From an uncultured Collinsella sp. (GTDB lineage Bacteria; Actinomycetota; Coriobacteriia; Coriobacteriales; Coriobacteriaceae): a stretch of DNA of 30,705 nt. The stretch lies in contig CABRDB010000081.1 of NCBI GenBank assembly GCA_902469555.1, positions 1 to 30,705 of the forward strand, in the 5' to 3' direction. A program made the position numbers and the translations under genes. Under the pieces are notes generated by a model, which saw only the letters and a list, made by a program, of their open reading frames with translations, was not told the DNA's origin and did no database searches. Each line of letters begins with the position of its first letter. Position 1 is the stretch's first letter. Shown one piece after another: positions 15,594 to 23,610 of the stretch.

Positions 15594-15641
15594 CTGCTCC
15601 GACATTCGCGCGCCGCCCGGCGCTTAAGAGGGGAGGGCCCC

Positions 15642-16892
15642 ATGGCAAACGAGATCTGGACCATCAAGCGTTGTCTCGAGTGGACCAAGGAGTACCTGGC
15701 CGAGCGCGGCGAGGAGCACCCCCGTCTTTCTGCCGAGTGGCTGCTGTGCGCGGCCACGGGCCTGGCGCGAATCGACTTGTATATGCGCATGGACGAGACG
15801 CTTAACGCGGCCCAGCTCGAGACCATGCACGCGGCCGTCGTTCGTCGCGCCAAAGGCGAGCCGCTGCAGTATATCACCGGCAGCACGCAGTTTCGCATGA
15901 TCGATGTCGCGTGCGCCCCCGGCGTGCTCATCCCGCGCCCCGAGACCGAGATGCTCGTCGAAGAAGTCTTGAACTATCTGGATACCGAGGTGCTGAGCCC
16001 CGAGGCCGCTGCCCGTCAGCGTGTTGAGCTGCCTTGGAACGATGAGGTCGAGCAGGCCCGCAAAGCCGAGGCGGCGCTGGCCGACGAACGCGCGACCGCC
16101 GAGCGTCGTGCTGCCAACCTGACGGCCGCCGATGAGGCTGCGCTGGGTAGCGACGTGCTCGGTAGCCGCGCCTATGCCGAGGAGCTTGCCGATCGCGAGG
16201 CCGAGGAAGCCGCCGCGCAAGCAGCAGAAGCCGAAGCCGCGGAAGCCGCCGAGCCCGAGCTCGACGAATACGGCATCGCCATCGAGGGTGCCGACCAGAA
16301 GACGGCTTCAGCTCAGGATTCCGCTGCGCCTGTCCCAGCCGAGCCCCGCACTGCCCGCGTTCTCGAGGTCGGCTGCGGCACGGGCTGTATCTCGCTCTCG
16401 ATCGCCTGGGAGCGTCGCGGCCACGTCACCTGCACTGCTACCGATGTCGAGCCGCGCGCCATCGACCTTGCTACCAAAAACCGCGATGCGCTTGGCCTCA
16501 CGTCCGACGAGGTCGCCTTCAGCCTCACGAACCTGGTGAGCTCCATTCCCCGTGAAGAGTGGGGCACCTTTGACGTACTCGTCTCCAACCCGCCCTACAT
16601 CCCCACCGATGTCATGCGCTCACTGCCGCACGAGGTCAAGGACTTTGAGCCCGATCTGGCGCTCGAGGGTGGCGCCGACGGCCTCGATATCTTCCGCCGC
16701 CTGCTCAACGCGGCGCCCTACATGTTGCGCGCCGGCGGCCTCTTTGCCTGCGAGCTCTACGAGGGCGCGCTCGACGCTGCGGCCGAGCTCTGCCGCCAGG
16801 CGGGCCTTTCGGACGTGTGCATCGTCCACGACCTCACCGATCGCCCCCGCATCGTCCGAGCCATCGTCACCGAGCCCAAACAGCGCCAGTAA
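15642..16892 (+). CDS. prmC: Release factor glutamine N5-methyltransferase with a large acidic insert
   Basis: A 416-residue SAM-dependent enzyme that methylates the GGQ glutamine of release factors, using RF1 encoded just upstream as a substrate. The N-terminal substrate-recognition domain includes GEPLQYITGSTQF and PGVLIPRPETEMLVEEVL (to residue 110). The SAM motif VLEVGCGTGCISLSIA starts at residue 240, and the catalytic NPPY is at 316-319. Between residues about 114 and 237 lies an Ala/Glu-rich, coil-like insert that most family members (about 280 residues) lack; it begins where a linker of some 10-20 residues is usual. The ATG follows GAGGGGAGGG. The next gene set, hicAB, has its own promoter, so transcription probably ends here. 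Confidence 0.92.
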   Translation: MANEIWTIKRCLEWTKEYLAERGEEHPRLSAEWLLCAATGLARIDLYMRMDETLNAAQLETMHAAVVRRAKGEPLQYITGSTQFRMIDVACAPGVLIPRPETEMLVEEVLNYLDTEVLSPEAAARQRVELPWNDEVEQARKAEAALADERATAERRAANLTAADEAALGSDVLGSRAYAEELADREAEEAAAQAAEAEAAEAAEPELDEYGIAIEGADQKTASAQDSAAPVPAEPRTARVLEVGCGTGCISLSIAWERRGHVTCTATDVEPRAIDLATKNRDALGLTSDEVAFSLTNLVSSIPREEWGTFDVLVSNPPYIPTDVMRSLPHEVKDFEPDLALEGGADGLDIFRRLLNAAPYMLRAGGLFACELYEGALDAAAELCRQAGLSDVCIVHDLTDRPRIVRAIVTEPKQRQ

Positions 16893-16906
16893 TATTTATT
16901 AACTGG

Positions 16907-16935
16907 TTAGCAAAAATTATAAAGTAGTTTATAAT
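16907..16935 (+). promoter_or_regulatory. hicAB promoter with overlapping operator
   Basis: TTAGCA (16907-16912), a 17-base spacer and a perfect TATAAT (16930-16935). A perfect inverted repeat ATTATAAA-GTAG-TTTATAAT (16916-16935) covers the spacer and the -10 box. A HicB antitoxin binding there would block RNA polymerase, the usual autoregulation in this family. Confidence 0.75.
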
Positions 16936-16960
16936 TAGGACGGCTGAAAGAGGTCGGCCC

Positions 16961-17146
16961 ATGCAACCCCCTACCTTTCGGGAAATCATTGCCCTACTCA
17001 AGCACGATGGATTCGTGAAGGTCGCGCAAGTCGGTAGTCATGCTAAGTATGTTTCTGGTGACCGTGTTGTCACCGTGAACGGCTCTGGTGGCGATCGACC
17101 AAAGAAGGGCACATGGGCAAGTATTCGTCGCCAAGCTGGATGGTAG
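16961..17146 (+). CDS. hicA: HicA-type mRNA interferase toxin
   Basis: A 61-residue protein with the double-stranded-RNA-binding-like fold of HicA toxins, which bind and cut mRNA when not held by HicB. The pattern matches the family: an N-terminal helix REIIALLKHDGF, the catalytic His27 in VGSHAKY, and a C-terminal helix following the TWASIRRQAGW motif. Length is normal. GAAAGAGG lies seven bases before the ATG. The antitoxin gene starts 11 bases after the stop. The pair is more AT-rich upstream than its surroundings and sits between prmC and tsaC, genes usually found close together, so it was probably inserted. Confidence 0.88.
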   Translation: MQPPTFREIIALLKHDGFVKVAQVGSHAKYVSGDRVVTVNGSGGDRPKKGTWASIRRQAGW

Positions 17147-17157
17147 TTGGAGGCAAA

Positions 17158-17604
17158 ATGAGGCAGCGATTTACCTATGACTGCGTTCTCATAAAAGAAG
17201 ACGACGGTTACTGCGCCAGCTTCCCGCAGATTCCCGGCGCCTTTGCCGATGGCGATACGCGCGAAGAAGCGATTGCCCATGCCACCGAGGCACTGATGGC
17301 GTTTTTGGCCGATGACCTCAACAACGGTTTGACTCCGGCGGGGTACGAACGCTCGGCCGAGGTCGTGGCCCTTTCAGTCGAAATCGACCACGAGGACGCT
17401 CGGGAAGCGGCGTGCCGAACATTTAAAGACGCAGCGCTGGACCTCAAAGTCTCCGCACCGCGGATCACCGCGCTGGTCAAAGCCGGCAAACTCGATGTTG
17501 AGCTTGTCGACGGCCGTCGGATGATAACGATAGACAGCATCGAGCGCTACGCCGCCCAAGAACGTCACGCCGGAAGACCAAAGAAGTTCGTAGCCGTCCA
17601 ATAA
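17158..17604 (+). CDS. hicB: HicB-type antitoxin
   Basis: A 148-residue protein. The N-terminal half is the HicB partial RNase-H-like fold (YDCVLIKEDDGYCASFPQIP, followed by GAFADGDTREEAIAHATEAL), which masks HicA. The C-terminal half (about residues 85-135) carries a helix-turn-helix-like segment, APRITALVKAGKLD, for binding the operator at 16916-16935. The ATG at 17158 is chosen because TTGGAGGC is placed just before it; an in-frame ATG at 17113 would overlap the toxin gene and lacks a site. The C terminus ends GRPKKFVAVQ. Confidence 0.87.
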   Translation: MRQRFTYDCVLIKEDDGYCASFPQIPGAFADGDTREEAIAHATEALMAFLADDLNNGLTPAGYERSAEVVALSVEIDHEDAREAACRTFKDAALDLKVSAPRITALVKAGKLDVELVDGRRMITIDSIERYAAQERHAGRPKKFVAVQ

Positions 17605-17738
17605 CCCCCTCACTTTCACCGACTACTACGGCCGCTCACCAAACCAACATGCGCTCTGGGCAAATGGGTTAAACGTTTCGTGCGAAAATGCCCCTCAGCA
17701 AACAAACATTTACTAGAGCGTAAGGGGCTGGCATACAC

Positions 17739-18482
17739 ATGCAGACGGTCTATCGGGTATACGAGGGAACGCGCGAGCCGCATAGGCTTGCCGTCGAGCG
17801 CGCGGCCGAGGTGCTCGGCCGCGGCGGCCTGGCCCTGATCCCGACCGAGACCGTCTACGGTGTCGCCGTGGCAGTCAACGCCTTCTCGGACGCCGTGCCC
17901 CAAGATACAAGCGAATTCCCATCGTGGCCGCGCGATCCGCAGGCTGCCGTCAATGGCGCCGCAGTTCCTGCGCTCGGCACCGGCTATCGCCGTATCTTCA
18001 CTCTCAAGCAACGTGAGCTCACGCAAACCGTCGCTTGGCTGGTCGATGGCGTCGAAGCGCTCGACCGCTATGGCGTGGATATCCCGGAAGATGCCCGCAT
18101 ACTCGCGCGACGATGCTGGCCGGGAGCCCTGACTATCGTGGTCAAGGCAGCCCCCTGCGTGCCGACCTTTATGCGCGCTGCCGACGACACCGTGGCCCTG
18201 CGCGCTTCGGCCTCTCCCGTGGTCCAAGCGCTCATCCGCGCCTGCGGCAGTCCCCTTGCCTGCACGAGCGCCAACACGCACGGCGCGCCCTCGCCGGCAA
18301 GCTTTGCCGCCGTCGAGGGTCGCATCCTGGAGGGGGTCGATGTTGCCGTCGACGCCGGTGAGACCCCGTGTCGCGACGCTTCGACCATCGTGTCGTTCCA
18401 GCACGGCGGGCTCCAGATCTTGCGCCAAGGCGCACTTCCCGCATCAGAGATCGAGCGGGTCCTGTCCGACCCGATGCAATAG
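17739..18482 (+). CDS. tsaC: L-threonylcarbamoyladenylate synthase (Sua5/YrdC family)
   Basis: A 247-residue enzyme that makes threonylcarbamoyl-AMP from threonine, bicarbonate and ATP for the t6A37 modification of ANN-decoding tRNAs. Marks are GGLALIPTETVYGVAVAV near residue 29, the KxR motif in RIFTLKQRE, CWPGALTIVVKA, and the SxN motif in ACTSANTHG. A stretch of roughly 35 residues between VNAF and RRIF (with two Pro/Asp-rich turns) is an insert compared with the usual YrdC domain, and the segment after KQR lacks the usual Pro. No Sua5 C-terminal domain is present. The ribosome binding site AAGGGG is rather far, about 11 bases, from the ATG. glpK starts 13 bases after the stop. Confidence 0.82.
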   Translation: MQTVYRVYEGTREPHRLAVERAAEVLGRGGLALIPTETVYGVAVAVNAFSDAVPQDTSEFPSWPRDPQAAVNGAAVPALGTGYRRIFTLKQRELTQTVAWLVDGVEALDRYGVDIPEDARILARRCWPGALTIVVKAAPCVPTFMRAADDTVALRASASPVVQALIRACGSPLACTSANTHGAPSPASFAAVEGRILEGVDVAVDAGETPCRDASTIVSFQHGGLQILRQGALPASEIERVLSDPMQ

Positions 18483-18495
18483 AAAGGTGTAAGCG

Positions 18496-20037
18496 ATGTC
18501 GTTGAATCTGGGCAGCCTGGGCATGGAAGATGCCTCGTTTGACTTTGGCGGTTCCTACATCATGGCGCTCGACTGCGGCACCACCTCGGTACTTGCGACC
18601 ATCGTCGACGAGTACGGCTGCATCGTCGCGCAGGCACGTCGCAGCGTCAAAACCAGCTTCCCGCGTCCCGGCTGGGTGGAGCAAGACCCCATGGCGGTCC
18701 TTGCTAGCCAGATCGCCGTCATGATGGAAGTCCAGTTTAAGAGCGGTATCCACTCCGACCGCATTGCTGCCATCGGCATCTCCAACCAGCGCGAGACCAC
18801 GGTGGTCTGGGATCGCGTGAGCGGTCAGCCGATCTATAACGCTATCGTATGGCAGTGCCGCCGTACCGCACCTTTGATCGACGAGCTTGTCGAGCAGGGC
18901 GCAGAAGGGCTGGTGCGCTCCCGCACGGGACTCACGCTCGACCCGTATTTCTCGGCCTCCAAGGTGCAGTGGATTCTCGACAACGTCGACGGCGCACGCG
19001 AAAGCGCGGCGGCGGGCGACCTCATGTTTGGCACCATCGACACCTGGCTCATCTACAACCTCACCGGCGGCCAGGTCTTTGCCACCGACTACACCAATGC
19101 CAGCCGCACGGCACTCTTTAATATCCATACGCTCGATTGGGACGACGACCTGCTGGCACTCTTTGACGTTCCACGTTCCATGATGCCCGAGGTTCGCTGG
19201 AGCTCGGGCGACTACGGCCGCGTCGCGAGCGACATCATGACCAACATGCCGCCCATCATGGGCGTGGCGGGTGACCAACAGGCGTCGCTGTTCGGCCACT
19301 GCTGTTTCCGTCCCGGCCAGACCAAAAACACCTATGGCACGGGTTGCTTTATGCTCATGAACACCGGCGACGAGATCGTCGAATCCAAGAATGGCCTGGT
19401 CTCCACCATCGGTATCGCTGCGGACGGCAAAGTCAGCTATGCGCTCGAGGGCTCTATTTTTGCCGCCGGCTCAACGATGAACTGGCTTCGCAACAACATG
19501 GGCATCATCTCGAGCGTGAGCGAGTCGGCACAACTCGCCGCTTCGATTAGCGACAACGAGGGCTGCTATTTCGTTCCGGCCTTTGCGGGTTTGGGTGCTC
19601 CCTGGTGGGACCCGCATGCTCGCGGTATCGTGTGCGGTCTGACCGGCGCCTCGAGCCGTGCGACCATCGTACGTGCCGCCTGCGAATCCATGGCATATCA
19701 GAGCTACGACGTGCTGCGCGCCATGGAGCAGGACGTGGGGCTTTCGATTGAGCGCCTGTCTGTCGATGGCGGTGCCTCGCGCAACGAGTTCATCATGCAA
19801 TTCCAGGCCGACCTGCTGGATATCCCCGTGCTGCAATGCGAGACGGTGGAGACCACGGCAATCGGTGCCGCGTACTTGGCGGGTCTTGCCGTCGGCTATT
19901 GGGAAGACCTGGAAGAGCTGGAGCAAAATGCCCAGATCGTTAGGACCTTCCTTCCCCACATGTCCGCCGAGCGCCGCGAGCAAAACCTTGCGGGCTGGCG
20001 TGATGCAGTCAGGCGCTCGCTCAGCACCTCACAGTAG
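18496..20037 (+). CDS. glpK: Glycerol kinase
   Basis: A 513-residue FGGY-family kinase that phosphorylates glycerol to glycerol 3-phosphate in the cytoplasm. The N-terminal ATP-binding signature is MALDCGTTSVLATIVDEYG, glycerol contacts include SNQRETTVVWDR and the SASKVQWI region, and FGGY-type signatures are clear in GVAGDQQASLFGH, NTYGTGCFMLMNTG and ESMAYQSYDVL with LSVDGGASRNEFIMQFQADL. About 22 residues precede the first strand; ATG 18496 is kept because GAAAGGTG lies before it, but ATG 18562 would give the usual N terminus. The phospho-His found near SSGDYG in PTS-regulated Gram-positive enzymes is not evident. No glpF or glpD is adjacent, so its partners are elsewhere. Confidence 0.95.
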   Translation: MSLNLGSLGMEDASFDFGGSYIMALDCGTTSVLATIVDEYGCIVAQARRSVKTSFPRPGWVEQDPMAVLASQIAVMMEVQFKSGIHSDRIAAIGISNQRETTVVWDRVSGQPIYNAIVWQCRRTAPLIDELVEQGAEGLVRSRTGLTLDPYFSASKVQWILDNVDGARESAAAGDLMFGTIDTWLIYNLTGGQVFATDYTNASRTALFNIHTLDWDDDLLALFDVPRSMMPEVRWSSGDYGRVASDIMTNMPPIMGVAGDQQASLFGHCCFRPGQTKNTYGTGCFMLMNTGDEIVESKNGLVSTIGIAADGKVSYALEGSIFAAGSTMNWLRNNMGIISSVSESAQLAASISDNEGCYFVPAFAGLGAPWWDPHARGIVCGLTGASSRATIVRAACESMAYQSYDVLRAMEQDVGLSIERLSVDGGASRNEFIMQFQADLLDIPVLQCETVETTAIGAAYLAGLAVGYWEDLEELEQNAQIVRTFLPHMSAERREQNLAGWRDAVRRSLSTSQ

Positions 20038-20100
20038 GGCTGCGATGGGCTGCTCGATACAACAAACCGCTAAACTAATGCATGGCGTGCGGCGGCAACA

Positions 20101-20137
20101 TTGCTGCGCGCCTTGTCAGCAAGGCCGTTTTGCGGCC
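20101..20137 (+). promoter_or_regulatory. Two hairpins in the upp leader
   Basis: TTGCTG (20101-20106) pairs with CAGCAA (20117-20122), and directly after it GGCCG (20123-20127) pairs with CGGCC (20133-20137). They end just before the GAAAGGGG ribosome binding site. They may affect translation or stability; I do not see a PyrR-type binding loop. Confidence 0.3.
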
Positions 20138-20160
20138 GCAACGAAAGGGGCAATCAACCC

Positions 20161-20808
20161 ATGACCGTCACCTACGATGCGTCCCGTGTGACGCTTGTCG
20201 ATCACCCGCTCGTCCAGCACAAGCTGTCGATCCTGCGCGACAAAAACACCGGCACCAACCAGTTCCGTCAGCTCGTGCGCGAACTCGCGCTTTTTGACGG
20301 CTACGAGGCCATGCGCGACCTGCCTATGGAAGACGTCGAGGTCGAGACCCCTATCACCACCGCCACGTTCAAACAGCTTGCCGGCAAGAAACTCGCCATC
20401 GTGCCCATCTTGCGTGCGGGCCTTGGCATGGTCGACGGCATCCTCGACCTGGTGCCCTCCGCTCGCGTGGGCCACATCGGCATGGAGCGCGACGAGGTCA
20501 CCCACGAGCCGCACGAGTATTACTGCAAGATGCCCAAGGATATCGACCAGCGCATCTGCCTGGTCGTCGACCCCATGCTCGCCACGGGCGGTTCGGCCGA
20601 GATGGCCATCAGCTACCTGCGCGGGCGCGGTGTCAAGGACATCCGCATGCTGTGCATCGTCGCGGCTCCCGAGGGCCTCAAGTCGCTGACCGAGAAGGAT
20701 CCCGATGTACATATCTATACCTGCGCCATCGACGACCATCTCAACGAGGCTGCCTACATCGTTCCCGGCCTCGGCGACGCCGGCGACCGCATCTACGGCA
20801 CGCTCTAG
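20161..20808 (+). CDS. upp: Uracil phosphoribosyltransferase
   Basis: A 215-residue enzyme that joins uracil and PRPP to form UMP in pyrimidine salvage. Family motifs in order are [16 protein letters not shown] near the N terminus, [16 protein letters not shown], the PRPP loop [18 protein letters not shown] (about residues 137-154), and the C-terminal uracil-binding [19 protein letters not shown] 20161 is chosen for GAAAGGGG 13 bases upstream and the fit to family length; an in-frame ATG does not exist closer. A 280-base gap with a strong hairpin and a promoter separates it from the ATP synthase operon. Confidence 0.97.
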   Translation: MTVTYDASRVTLVDHPLVQHKLSILRDKNTGTNQFRQLVRELALFDGYEAMRDLPMEDVEVETPITTATFKQLAGKKLAIVPILRAGLGMVDGILDLVPSARVGHIGMERDEVTHEPHEYYCKMPKDIDQRICLVVDPMLATGGSAEMAISYLRGRGVKDIRMLCIVAAPEGLKSLTEKDPDVHIYTCAIDDHLNEAAYIVPGLGDAGDRIYGTL

Positions 20809-20849
20809 TCGCTGGGCTAAACGGCCGCGGCTGCAAATACGAAGAAACG

Positions 20850-20884
20850 GTGCGCGCGGACGAACAAAAGGCGACCGCGCGCAC
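20850..20884 (+). terminator. Strong hairpin after upp, possible terminator
   Basis: Perfect ten-base arms GTGCGCGCGG (20850-20859) and CCGCGCGCAC (20875-20884). There is no immediate T run, but a short one (GTTTTG) follows 14 bases later. It lies between upp and the ATP synthase promoter. The rest of 20809-21088 holds no gene that I can support. Confidence 0.45.
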
Positions 20885-20999
20885 TCCTGTTAACGGACGT
20901 TTTGCCCTGCAGGGTTCGAGAAAAACGTATTACCGTACCTGCGGCATAAAGAAGGTCTTAAGAAAACGAACAGGTGCGTATTAACCGATGCTTTTTCGG

Positions 21000-21027
21000 T
21001 TGTACTTTAGCGATTGGCTCGTACAAT
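21000..21027 (+). promoter_or_regulatory. Candidate promoter of the ATP synthase operon
   Basis: TTGTAC at 21000-21005 and TACAAT at 21022-21027 with a 16-base spacer. It lies about 60 bases before the first gene of the operon. Confidence 0.6.
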
Positions 21028-21088
21028 AGTCACCAATGTTTGGCGGGAACTGTTCTGTGAAGCGTTAAAAAGGAAAGTGAGGACGCCA

Positions 21089-21400
21089 GTGTTTCAGATA
21101 GCCGATCTGCTCGCTATCGTTGCAGGCGTCATCGCGGGCGCAATTGCCTTCCTTCCCTTTGTCTTTACGCTCAAGCCGGTTCTTGACGATAAGCAGAATG
21201 CGGACATGCTCAAGGGTATGGTGAGTCTGGCGGTCTCGGCAATCGCTCTGCTCGTCTTTACCTTGGTTGTGTTTGTGTTGTTCGGAGAGGCATTTCGCAT
21301 GTTCCTCCTAGGCGAGGCGATCGGCTTCGTGGCCTTTATGGCCGCCTGCGCGGTTCGCGTCGCCAAGGCGCTGCGAGATCCTCATGAGGTCGAAAGGTAA
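21089..21400 (+). CDS. AtpI-like small membrane protein at the head of the ATP synthase operon
   Basis: About 103 residues with four hydrophobic segments (LLAIVAGVIAGAIAFLPFVF; a second around MVSLAVSAIALLVFTLVVFV; a third around FLLGEAIGFVAFMAACAV). The place and membrane character fit AtpI, which helps c-ring assembly or ion supply, but the sequence itself is too divergent to be sure. The start is set at GTG 21089, which has AGGA five bases upstream. A GTG at 21077 and a TTG at 21014 are in frame; the TTG would overlap the promoter. atpB begins 3 bases after the stop. Confidence 0.7.
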   Translation: MFQIADLLAIVAGVIAGAIAFLPFVFTLKPVLDDKQNADMLKGMVSLAVSAIALLVFTLVVFVLFGEAFRMFLLGEAIGFVAFMAACAVRVAKALRDPHEVER

Positions 21401-21403
21401 GTC

Positions 21404-22207
21404 GTGGAAATTTTTGAAAAGCTGCCTGATGAGATTAATCATCTGGTCAGCGAGTTCAGCTCCACCCCTGTCGTGGGCGATCTGAGCTGCGGCATCACGC
21501 AGTACTCGTTTTGGCTGATCGTCTCCACGATCGTGCTCCTGATCGTCCTGGCCGTGTTCAAGAAGAAGCAGACCCTGGTTCCCAAGGGCTTCTTCGTCAA
21601 CGGTTTCGAGTACATCATCGAGTACGTCGAGAACGATATCGGCAAGGGCGTCGTGGGTGAGAACTGGAAGAAGCACTTCCCGTTCCTGTGCTCGCTTTTC
21701 CTGTTCATCCTGATCAATAACATGATCGGCCTGATCCCGGGAATGAAGCCCGGCACCGGTGCAATCGGCTCCACCGCCGCACTCGCCATTTTCGCCTTCG
21801 TGTACTTCATCTACTACGGATGCAAGGCTCACGGCGTGATCGGCTACATCAAGAGCCTCGCCCCGCAGGGCGTGAGCTTCCCGATGAACGTGCTCGTGTG
21901 GGTCGTCGAGCTTTTCTCGACCTTCCTGCGCCTCATCACGCTTGCCGTCCGTCTGTTCTGCAACATGTTCGCAGGACACGTGGTCATGGGCTCGTTCGCC
22001 ATCATGGCGAGCATGTTCATGCAGCCGCTGCTTCAGCAGGTTTCCGCGGCCCACGCCGTCGGCGCCCTGCCTTCGCTAGCCTGGCTTGCCATCCTCATCC
22101 TGATCTATGCGATCGAGCTTGTGGTCGGCGCCATTCAGGCTTACGTCTTCACGGTCCTTACCGCCGTGTATGTCTCCGAGGCAGAGGAGGTCGCGGAGGA
22201 GGAGTAG
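21404..22207 (+). CDS. atpB: ATP synthase Fo subunit a
   Basis: A 267-residue membrane subunit that forms the two ion half-channels against the c-ring. Around five to six membrane segments are visible. The essential Arg is R183 in LAVRLFCNMFAGH, and the FLFILINNMIGLIPG segment before it is typical of subunit a. The start is GTG at 21404 with GAAAGG upstream. The Cys in RLFCNMF replaces the more usual Gly. It ends EVAEEE. A 124-base gap with an AT-rich patch precedes atpE, perhaps serving high translation of the c subunit. Confidence 0.97.
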   Translation: MEIFEKLPDEINHLVSEFSSTPVVGDLSCGITQYSFWLIVSTIVLLIVLAVFKKKQTLVPKGFFVNGFEYIIEYVENDIGKGVVGENWKKHFPFLCSLFLFILINNMIGLIPGMKPGTGAIGSTAALAIFAFVYFIYYGCKAHGVIGYIKSLAPQGVSFPMNVLVWVVELFSTFLRLITLAVRLFCNMFAGHVVMGSFAIMASMFMQPLLQQVSAAHAVGALPSLAWLAILILIYAIELVVGAIQAYVFTVLTAVYVSEAEEVAEEE

Positions 22208-22331
22208 TCTTCCGTTCGCGCCTTAAAGGTAAGGCAATTCGTTAAACCGCCGGTGCCCGTACCCATGGAGCCCGGCAGTTATAAAAAGGTTATCCTGCGT
22301 GAAATAAGACACGCACGACAAAGGAGGAATC

Positions 22332-22526
22332 GTGGGAGTTATCGGTTACGGTCTCGGTGTTATCGGCGCTGGTCTTGCTATCGGCCTGTCTGCTCTGGGT
22401 GCTACGGGTGCTATGGCCCGTCAGCCTGAGGTCCAGGGCCGCGTGTTCACCGTCTTCATCATGGGCTCCGCCTTCGGCGAGGCTCTGGCTCTGATCGGCT
22501 TCGTTGTCGCGCTGATCGTTAAATAG
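22332..22526 (+). CDS. atpE: ATP synthase Fo subunit c
   Basis: A 64-residue hairpin protein that forms the rotor ring. Helix one holds the Gly-rich GVIGAGLAIGLSALGATGA, the loop is ARQPE (R30-Q31-P32), and helix two carries the ion-binding Glu50 in SAFGEALALIGFVV. Helix one lacks the Gln, and helix two lacks the Ser/Thr and Tyr, that mark sodium-binding rings, so proton coupling is inferred. It is a little shorter than the usual 70-80 residues because the N terminus is brief. GTG start, with the strong site AAAGGAGGAA just before it. The gene precedes atpF by 15 bases. Confidence 0.96.
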   Translation: MGVIGYGLGVIGAGLAIGLSALGATGAMARQPEVQGRVFTVFIMGSAFGEALALIGFVVALIVK

Positions 22527-22541
22527 CACGGAGCGTCAAGT

Positions 22542-23144
22542 ATGAATCTTTCATCCCAGAAGAGCGCGATCGCACTCTCCGCGTCCGCGGCCGCGCTGCT
22601 CATGCCGGTTTCCGCGTTCGCCGAGGACGGCGCTGCCGGTGCGGACATCCTCATCCCTAAGATGGCGGAGTTCATCCCGGCGCTTATCGCCTTCCTGATT
22701 ATCTGGATCGTGCTGGCCAAGGTCGCCCTGCCGGGCATCATGAAAACCATGGAGGAGCGCGGCAAGAAGATCGAGGAGAGCCTCGACGAGGCCGAGAAGA
22801 CCAAGCAGGAGGCTATCGCCAAGCGCGCTGAGTCCGACTCGATCGTCACCGACGCCCGTCGTCAGGCTGCCGACATCGTTCTCGAGGCCCGTAAGGACGC
22901 CGAGTCCGAGCGCGCCCGTATCATCGAGGCTGCTCACAAGGAGGCCGAGGAGATCATCGCCAAGGCCCATACGACCGTCGAGGACGAGCGCAAGTCCATT
23001 TACGCCGGTGCCGCGAGCTCCATCGCCGACCTGTCCGTTGCCGTCGCCACCAAGATCGTGGGCGAGGCACTCGAGGACGAGACCGAGCAGAAGAAGCTCA
23101 TCGAGCGCTACATCCAGGAAGCAGGTAGCCTGAATGCCGACTAG
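22542..23144 (+). CDS. atpF: ATP synthase Fo subunit b, with a signal-peptide-like N terminus
   Basis: A 200-residue peripheral-stalk subunit. The normal b anchor, FIPALIAFLIIWIVLAKVAL (about residues 44-63), is followed by a long charged coiled coil (GIMKTMEERGKKIEESLDEA onward) that reaches F1. Before the anchor lie some 27 residues with a Lys-containing start, a hydrophobic Ala/Ser/Leu stretch and a PVSAFA-ED junction that reads as a cleavable signal peptide. Most b subunits do not have this. The reading frame overlaps atpH by 11 bases, which fits translational coupling. Confidence 0.95.
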   Translation: MNLSSQKSAIALSASAAALLMPVSAFAEDGAAGADILIPKMAEFIPALIAFLIIWIVLAKVALPGIMKTMEERGKKIEESLDEAEKTKQEAIAKRAESDSIVTDARRQAADIVLEARKDAESERARIIEAAHKEAEEIIAKAHTTVEDERKSIYAGAASSIADLSVAVATKIVGEALEDETEQKKLIERYIQEAGSLNAD

Positions 23145-23610
23145 CCGCTATCAGGACAAGGTGCTCGAGACCTACGCGCGCTCCCTTCTGGAAGCCGCTA
23201 AGGCCGAGAACCATGTGTTCGAGGACCTCGAGATGATCGAGCGCTTGGCTTCTGCCAGCCCCGAGATCATCGCCGTGCTCGACACCATGTCCAAGCGCGA
23301 CCAGCTCGACCTTCTTCCCAAGGTGGCAGCTGCCTTTAAGTATGTTGCCGAGGAAGACGAGGATGTAGTGGGCGTGACCGTCACCACGGCGATCCCGCTC
23401 GACGACGAGCTGCGTCAAACCATCACTAAGAAATGCGAGCAGGACTTCGGCCGCAAGGTATTCCTTATCGAGCAGGTCGACCCGTCTATCGTGGGCGGCC
23501 TGGTGCTCGAGGCCCGCGGCGAGCGTCGTGATATTTCCGTCAAGACGCAGCTGCGCATCGCGCAGGAGACCCTCGCAAACTCTGCTAATTCGTACGGAGG
23601 TGAAGCCTAA
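23134..23610 (+). CDS. atpH: ATP synthase F1 subunit delta
   Basis: A 158-residue subunit that links the b stalk to the top of F1. It has the helical N-terminal bundle starting [20 protein letters not shown] and the C-terminal segment [20 protein letters not shown] followed by [13 protein letters not shown], both typical. It is somewhat shorter than the common 175-180 residues. It starts inside the end of atpF and its TAA overlaps the atpA ATG by one base (TAATG). Confidence 0.95.
   Translation: MPTSRYQDKVLETYARSLLEAAKAENHVFEDLEMIERLASASPEIIAVLDTMSKRDQLDLLPKVAAAFKYVAEEDEDVVGVTVTTAIPLDDELRQTITKKCEQDFGRKVFLIEQVDPSIVGGLVLEARGERRDISVKTQLRIAQETLANSANSYGGEA

Noticed and set aside
15342..15605. An 87-codon minus-strand frame between prfA and prmC
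   Set aside because: It lacks family features and a ribosome binding site and runs across the long hairpin and the prmC promoter.
17640..17670. GCGCTCTGGGCA before tsaC, similar to the right arm of element A
   Set aside because: There is no matching left arm or GACGCTGC block nearby, so it is probably chance.
20910..20925. GGGTTCGAG, reminiscent of a tRNA T-loop
   Set aside because: No acceptor, D or anticodon arm can be formed around it, so there is no tRNA here. I found no other tRNA, rRNA or CRISPR array in the window.
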